From positions 16,367,806 to 16,405,305 of the forward strand of contig NC_135567.1 of the NCBI RefSeq assembly GCF_964340395.1: a stretch of 37,500 nucleotides of DNA, written 5' to 3'. Of the stretch, positions 34,301 through 37,500 are shown in pieces. This DNA comes from Glandiceps talaboti. Taxonomy: Eukaryota > Hemichordata > Enteropneusta > Spengelidae. A program made the translations under genes and the position numbers. Each line of letters begins with the position of its first letter. Position 1 is the stretch's first letter. The notes under the pieces were generated by a model that worked only from the letters and a program-made list of their open reading frames with translations, was not told where the DNA came from and ran no database searches.

Positions 34301-36307
34301 ATTCAAAATACTCATTAAAGGTAAAGGTTGTAGCAACAAACTTCAAAGGACAGTTGCGTCTTATTATGGTTGATATATGTATCATATTATAAGAAATTTG
34401 AAGCTTGCATTTTTAAGATGCAACCTAGTCTTAAAATCATTAATTATGCAAATTTTTCAATTAAACTGTAAGCTATATCAAAACATTTATGGGACATATC
34501 CGCTTTGTTATGGTTAACGTATGTACTAAATTGTATTGAAATTGAAGTATGCAGCCTTAAGATATAGCCTAACTACCAAAAATCATTAATTATGCAAATT
34601 ATTCATTAACACTGTAAGGTACATCCACTAACTTTATAGGACATACACAATTTGTTATGGTTAATGTATGTACAATTTCTCTAATTAAACATTAACAGAT
34701 CTGGCTCAAAACCTAATCAGGTCTAGCCATTACCATAAAGATTATATATTCAAAATTTCATTACAATTGAGCCAGCCGATTTTTAGAAAATGATGACACA
34801 GACACACACACGGACAGACAGACAGACATTCCCCTTTTTGTACCTCCCGAACCCTTACAAGAGGTAAAAATGTGACCTAATTATTACTCCTGCGATCCCC
34901 ACCTATAATTACCGAAGCTGGGGGAGCCTGGGGAGGGTGCAGTCCCATTACAAACAGTTTGCCATCTTCAGAAACACATTGAGACCATTTTGTGTGCACT
35001 ATTGGTATTGACAGACGTTATTAAACAAAATAAATTAATGTGTCAGAATCTACTTCTTCCATCTGCTGTGAATAATTTGATTTCTTACAAAGTACTTTTG
35101 ATGACATTACATAGCTGCAGTCCTTCTTGCAGTGTACTACATATTACCAACATGAAACCTACAACATACATTTGCGTTGCTAACTGTTAAAAGCCCTATA
35201 ATTTATGTTGAATCACTCTTGCATACTCGAACAGATAGCTGACACAATGGAAATGTCGTAATTATAGTGATAGCCCATTGACAATTTGTGTGTCTCCTTG
35301 TGTTCATACTTACATAACCTCTAATGCGGCCATTGACATCAAGGCCTGCTTTGATCAATGATCTCACTTCTGCAGCATTCTTCTGATTTATTGCATTCTT
35401 GAATCTCTAAAAAGATAAAAAAGATGCACCGTGAATGTCATAGCGAGGTTTTCCGTTCATCATTATAATATAGTATAACAAGTCTAGCAATCATCTTATC
35501 AAATTAAATGAGTTATAGTGGTATAGTCTAAATAGTAAATTGATAGGAATTTTAATAATTTTGATACGATTGTTGACCGTGATGCATTGCGGGCCTAATT
35601 GTTCGACACTAATTTAACTTAAGTGATTATATTTTGTAATTCGCCATAATGTAATCATATTAACATGAAATATATTAGGTACGACCGCTACATTTTATGA
35701 GTGAACTTGATGTAATTTTTGGTAATGCCTAATCTAATTTCTGTGAAAACAAGATTATTAGTAAAGACGAGAACAACATGATGTGTAAAGACCACAGATC
35801 TAATATGACAACAATATTACTCCTCGACATAGGAAACAATGACATATCGGAATAAAACGTCAATTGAGATTTAAACAAAAATTAAATTATAAAAGTTTTC
35901 CTATCAAGTCATACAATGATTTATTGTTGACCGTGTTGTTAACATTTTGTGACATTTATTAAAAAATGTCACACTGTTTTCACGAACTCGCCCATGTAGT
36001 ATACCACTAGATACATTGTTTCATGCTCAGCATGTGTAAAACAGTCTCCAAATCGGCGATGATAGAAATAGACGTCAGAATACAGATATAGAGTGTCAGA
36101 TACATAACTGTATTATTCCGATGAACACCTATCCACATACATGTACGATTGATTAGATTCCATTTCAAGGCAAGTCAACACACATTTAGTTCATAATTAA
36201 ATACATTCTAGATACGATTAGAAGTTGTTTATGGAATAAATGTCTTGGTATATCTTTACCTCAGAGTCCGGTAAATCCGTAGAGTCTGTTCGTTTCCGGA
36301 GAGCCAT
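16127..36307 (-). CDS. ankyrin-LRR-Roc-COR (ROCO family) protein, complete, 8 exons, 1298 aa
   Basis: ROCO proteins carry a Ras-like Roc GTPase and a COR dimerisation domain; relatives are DAPK1, LRRK1/2 and MFHAS1, mostly in stress, death and innate immune signalling. Coding exons (minus): 36307-36260, 35406-35314, 31347-31252, 29404-29294, 27902-27798, 22976-22875, 19881-19801 and 19387-16127. All have GT/AG borders and all junctions are phase 0. The start ATG (gcaaagaATGG) has A at -3 and G at +4. Order: short N-terminus (1-16), about five ankyrin repeats (17-212), LRRs (about 384-438), Roc (about 473-650), COR (about 670-940), C-terminal region with a GGL...WLC..H motif. There is no kinase, unlike LRRK, and no recognisable death domain, unlike DAPK1. 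Additional ankyrin exons in the large introns cannot be excluded, though phase is intact as given. Exact family symbol not assignable. Confidence 0.92.
19801..19881 (-). CDS. ROCO gene exon 7, last ankyrin half-repeat
   Basis: 27 codons from acceptor ttatttattag to donor gtaagt, phase 0 both sides. It reads [20 protein letters not shown], the helix 2 half of an ankyrin unit, and links the array to exon 8. Confidence 0.85.
20270..20690 (+). mobile_element. (TCTG)n-headed tandem element, part 1
   Basis: (TCTG)n at about 20291-20321 is followed by caattcaaacgaaatttggt and units with the landmark catttgcat...aatgatttYcagtaatt at about 20562 and 20609. The same landmark, with 148-bp spacing, returns at 21330 and 21478. 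Orientation and head microsatellite match the element at 5501 and, in reverse, that at 34180. It lies in the last intron but one of the ROCO gene. Confidence 0.6.
20685..20746 (+). repeat. (CATA)n microsatellite
   Basis: About 60 bp of CATA units in ROCO intron 6. Confidence 0.95.
20863..21045 (+). pseudogene. non-LTR retrotransposon reverse transcriptase C-terminal relic
   Basis: In one frame it reads [20 protein letters not shown], then IYHVLNG, then [11 protein letters not shown]. This is the conserved thumb/C-terminal line (HWLPv..RI.fKllll.YkalNG..P.YL.DLL) of LINE reverse transcriptases of the CR1/RTE/Jockey type. Only about 60 codons remain, with no endonuclease and no poly(A) tail. 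It is antisense to the host ROCO gene and is a dead fragment. Confidence 0.8.
21311..21560 (+). mobile_element. (TCTG)n-headed tandem element, part 2
   Basis: Two further ~148-bp units with catttgcataatt at 21330 and 21478, each followed by a line resembling ctcaagagtgcaagctgcaa. Probably the remainder of the element beginning at 20270, interrupted by the LINE relic and other sequence. Confidence 0.55.
21828..22147 (+). repeat. (TGTAC)n pentanucleotide array, imperfect
   Basis: About 320 bp built on TACTG/TGTAC, with TACAC and TGTAA variants. A ~35-bp block (tactatactgtaccccggta) occurs twice, at about 21915 and 22035, showing higher-order duplication. Open frames here are artefacts. Confidence 0.95.
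22875..22976 (-). CDS. ROCO gene exon 6, ankyrin repeat
   Basis: 34 codons, phase 0. It reads [20 protein letters not shown] then [10 protein letters not shown], a standard ankyrin unit. Of two acceptor-like AGs only the upstream one (catttaaaag, AG at 22978-22977) keeps the frame; the later tatttag would hit a stop after four codons. Confidence 0.9.
23201..23268 (-). pseudogene. decayed copy of ankyrin exon 6 (relic A)
   Basis: From an acceptor-like aatgaaag, minus codons read [18 protein letters not shown] then TAG (23211-23209). Compare exon 6: [17 protein letters not shown]. The copy lacks about 15 nt near its start, has an in-frame stop and has no donor at the end. Confidence 0.8.
23938..23983 (-). 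pseudogene. decayed copy of ankyrin exon 6 (relic B), 46 bp identical to relic A
   Basis: Positions 23938-23983 are identical base for base to 23201-23246. Both include the [10 protein letters not shown]-coding core, so this fragment was copied recently from relic A rather than from the live exon. Confidence 0.8.
23984..25717. other. ROCO intron 5 interior, no exon seen
   Basis: Apart from the poly(G) run, nothing firm. A TATA-like actataaaag lies at about 25058-25068 between the arms of an 8-bp hairpin (tcacactt/aagtgtga). The 75-codon minus frame (24820-25047) and the 98-codon plus frame (25117-25413) have no recognisable domain. Confidence 0.35.
24119..24131 (+). repeat. poly(G) run
   Basis: Thirteen consecutive G in otherwise AT-rich intron sequence. 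Confidence 0.9.
25718..26296. mobile_element. inverted-repeat element with ~115-bp arms and internal 62-codon ORF
   Basis: The left arm (25718-25834) and right arm (26182-26296) are reverse complements at roughly 85-90 percent, sharing cgccatcttagtttc, cggcgacaatcccaagtacc, gatgcacgagggactaac and agccatacgttacagtggta. The ~350-bp centre holds an ORF (25932-26120) and an AATAAA signal. No transposase is visible, so it is either non-autonomous or a palindromic duplication. Confidence 0.85.
25932..26120 (+). other. 62-codon ORF inside the inverted-repeat element
   Basis: It starts [20 protein letters not shown] and stays open to TAA 26118-26120. An AATAAA signal follows within about 10 nt. The composition (serine-rich middle, hydrophobic ends) fits no family I know. 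Upstream in frame there is a TGA, so it would be a single-exon product. It is antisense to the ROCO gene. Confidence 0.3.
26745..26763 (+). repeat. poly(A) run followed by dispersed-repeat fragment
   Basis: About 18 A, then ggagctattctgaccgatag. A related line (ggagctattctgaaaaaata) occurs at 36526 upstream of the ROCO start. This may mark retroposed copies, but no internal promoter boxes were identified. Confidence 0.4.
26800..27797. other. ROCO intron, nothing recognised
   Basis: Unique AT-rich sequence on both strands, with no exon or repeat seen. Confidence 0.4.
27798..27902 (-). CDS. ROCO gene exon 5, ankyrin repeat
   Basis: 35 codons, phase 0, acceptor cattttttcag, donor gtgagt. It reads [20 protein letters not shown] then SQAEINAV, a full ankyrin unit. 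Confidence 0.92.
27903..29293. other. ROCO intron 4, nothing firm
   Basis: It contains overlapping plus (28255-28530) and minus (28353-28535) frames of 60-91 codons with no recognisable domain. No repeats of note. Confidence 0.4.
29294..29404 (-). CDS. ROCO gene exon 4, ankyrin repeat
   Basis: 37 codons, phase 0, acceptor cctatttacag, donor gtgagt. It reads [20 protein letters not shown] then [14 protein letters not shown]. It is a complete unit with a slightly extended loop between helices. Confidence 0.93.
29674..29775 (+). other. 33-codon small ORF in ROCO intron 3 (antisense)
   Basis: It begins [20 protein letters not shown] and ends at TAG 29773-29775. Codon texture looks coding but the ORF is short, with no family match and no splice context. 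Possibly a transposon or gene fragment. Confidence 0.2.
30318..30380 (-). other. possible alternative terminal exon in ROCO intron 3
   Basis: An acceptor-like cattcaacatttaag (AG at 30382-30381) opens a phase-0 frame [20 protein letters not shown] that ends at TGA. Joined to exon 3, it would give a truncated ankyrin protein of about 100 residues lacking Roc-COR. It is locally GC-richer than the flanks. No clear poly(A) signal follows, which weakens it. Confidence 0.25.
30769..30813 (+). repeat. 22-bp tandem duplication
   Basis: Two adjacent copies of aaaatcttacacggtcgtg plus three bases. Confidence 0.85.
31252..31347 (-). CDS. ROCO gene exon 3, ankyrin repeat
   Basis: 32 codons, phase 0, acceptor ttatccaatag, donor gtaagt. 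It reads [20 protein letters not shown] then [12 protein letters not shown], a full ankyrin unit. Confidence 0.93.
32107..32154 (-). pseudogene. decayed copy of ankyrin exon 3
   Basis: Minus codons after a retained acceptor (ccaatag) read SHTVLTCA, stop, LNSTAEIVL, stop. Compare exon 3: [19 protein letters not shown]. The Cys codon TGT has become TGA. Homology extends outside the exon: 32155-32400 matches 31348-31660 in order (aatgttttgataaa, ttacattaattctg, taacaaaa/gaacaaaa), so the exon was duplicated with about 300 bp of upstream intron. Confidence 0.85.
32511..32579 (-). other. possible alternative first exon of the ROCO gene
   Basis: The frame ATG...CGA encodes [20 protein letters not shown] then KMR and ends exactly at a donor gtgagt in phase 0, the phase shared by all ROCO exons. 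The ATG context (ggagaATGG) has A at -3 and G at +4. It would splice to exon 3 at 31347, replacing exons 1-2. It could instead be the first exon of an unrelated gene, or chance. No family match. Confidence 0.35.
32580..34170. other. ROCO intron 2, no firm feature
   Basis: Minus frames at 32770-33019 and a 30-codon plus ORF at about 33455-33544 ([20 protein letters not shown] begins it) are unexplained. The rest is AT-rich sequence without visible structure. Confidence 0.3.
34180..34860 (-). mobile_element. (TCTG)n-headed tandem element, reverse orientation
   Basis: The landmark attaattatgcaaat recurs at about 34190, 34437 and 34583; the last pair is 146 bp apart. Each unit carries tttgttatggttaatgtatgt. 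The array ends at a (GACA)/(ACAC) microsatellite at 34797-34828. On the minus strand the order microsatellite, ttttctaaaaat..caattgtaat, tandem units matches 20270-20690. Confidence 0.6.
34861..35313. other. ROCO intron 2, nothing recognised
   Basis: The 66-codon plus frame at 34990-35190 has no domain; treated as chance. Confidence 0.4.
35314..35406 (-). CDS. ROCO gene exon 2, first ankyrin repeat
   Basis: 31 codons, phase 0, acceptor tttatctttttag, donor gtaagt. It reads [20 protein letters not shown] then [11 protein letters not shown]. Confidence 0.9.
36260..36307 (-). CDS. ROCO gene exon 1 (start codon)
   Basis: 16 codons, [16 protein letters not shown], with donor gtaaag in phase 0. 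Strong start context (agaATGG). No signal peptide, so a cytosolic product is expected. Confidence 0.8.
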
Positions 36308-37500
36308 TCTTTGCACTTGAGATAATCACAAAGATTAACTTAATGATGTAATATAGTCTGAATATTCAGCATCTTTGGATAGAGTACAATAATCCTACAC
36401 GTACAGACATTGAGTCGAAACGTTAACGTCTGCTTCTGAGTCTAATTAATAAACAAGTGTTAAAGTGTGTGCATATAAATATCATTACATGAACATTTAT
36501 ATGTTTATAAACAGAACAAACAGGGGAGCTATTCTGAAAAAATAGGTCATTTTTTAACAATTCTAATTTTGTTAAATGACACAGATTTAGATTCAGATTC
36601 TTTGTTGCCTCGTGTATAAAAACATTGGAATATAACTATTCACGATCATTCATACAGACAGGGTAAAAAAGAAAGAGGTTCATTATAAAGGACGGATAAA
36701 AACAACAAGATAAATGTGAAAATCTAGACTCATTTAATTCCCAGTAAATTGATACACAAGGTTCATGGCTCTGTACATCAACATTGTTTTAAAAGCCTTA
36801 ACGTGAACTTCCATAATAATACACCTAGTCTCTTTCCTATGATGTGATTTGTCAATATGTGGTCACGTGGTATGTATATTTGTTTTACATTATTCAACGC
36901 AAATGACGTTTACTGGTCAACAATTTTAGTGATGGTGCCTGTACATCATCGCGAATACGGATGACTGATGGCATCATGTACACATGCGTACATGTCTCCA
37001 CAGCAGACGAAACGATTATCAATAACTCTGAAGACACCAGGGAGTTTAAGTCTGACTTGTTCTAAATGGGCCCTCTCGTTTCGTGAAAAAAACACTATTT
37101 ACCAATACCCTTATTTTTAACACTCTTACAAGTTGACTGGGTCCAATAAACACTGTATTTACAACACTGTTTTTTTGGTCTGAAATCAATAAACGTCCTA
37201 ATAAAAGCACACTGGTATTTCAAGTGTCCTTGTACCGTACTATAGATACTTTGTAACACAAATATTTCAAGGAGTTTTACCTTTATCGATTCCTTTTAAG
37301 TAAACTTATACACACAGGTCTTAGCGATGTCCAAAAACACTGTTTTAAAAATCCTAAACGTGAACTCCCATTGCAACACACTAAAGTCCCTTTCATGTGT
37401 TGTGATTTGTCAATATTCTGCCTCCTGGTATACAGTCAAAATGTTTCATGATAATACATTTAAGGACGTCATCATGACTGATGACATGTGCGCATGCGTA
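36308..37500 (-). promoter_or_regulatory. upstream region of the ROCO gene with a diverged direct duplication
   Basis: 36777-36995 and 37330-37500 are diverged direct copies about 550 bp apart, sharing gttttaaaa, acgtgaact, tgtgatttgtcaatat, gactgatg and catgcgta. The second runs off the window. No TATA box is placed with confidence, so the promoter call rests on position alone. Confidence 0.5.

Overview
This is metazoan nuclear DNA. It is AT-rich, has spliced genes with canonical GT/AG introns, and is unusually dense in tetranucleotide and dinucleotide microsatellites, foldback elements and short tandem arrays. The gene content suggests a marine invertebrate: a TUT1-type poly(A) polymerase, a stand-alone death effector domain protein, and an ankyrin-LRR-Roc-COR (ROCO) protein. 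A lophotrochozoan or an invertebrate deuterostome is most likely; sequence alone does not settle which. No prokaryotic genes, rRNA or CRISPR were seen, and no tRNA was recognised by eye.

Layout. (1) 1-1440 is intergenic or intronic DNA with two foldback/MITE-like elements and a 42-bp minisatellite. (2) 1441-4233 (+) holds the last three coding exons of a TUT1/Star-PAP-like gene. One of its introns ends in a 476-nt pure pyrimidine tract. The C-terminal coding segment is duplicated, in decayed form, in the 3' UTR. (3) 4234-8750 is repeats only, including a (TCTG)n-headed ~145-bp tandem element and a long nested foldback. (4) 8754-9719 (-) is a two-exon gene for a complete single-DED protein of 85 residues, bracketed by a ~34-bp inverted repeat. 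(5) 9930-10890 (-) has three short coding-looking frames, each ending in a stop codon embedded in AATAAA. (6) 10890-16100 is microsatellites, a degenerate ~90-bp array, a 98-bp satellite and a TGTA/TACA palindrome. (7) 16127-36307 (-) is a complete eight-exon ROCO gene of 1298 residues, spanning 20 kb. Every junction is phase 0. Each complete ankyrin unit sits on one exon, and one 3.26-kb exon carries LRR, Roc GTPase and COR. Its introns contain decayed copies of its own ankyrin exons, possible alternative first and last exons, a LINE relic, a 580-bp inverted-repeat element carrying a 62-codon ORF, and more (TCTG)n-headed tandem elements. (8) 36308-37500 is the ROCO upstream region, with a diverged direct duplication.

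TUT1 is convergent with the two minus-strand genes. The DED protein (apoptosis/innate immune adaptor fold) and the ANK-LRR-Roc-COR protein (same broad class as DAPK1 and MFHAS1) could act in related signalling, but that is inference from domain families and proximity only. The features most worth a second look are the internally duplicating ankyrin exons, the inverted-repeat-bracketed DED gene with coding-like sequence past two in-frame stops, and the intron whose branch point must lie about 480 nt from its acceptor.
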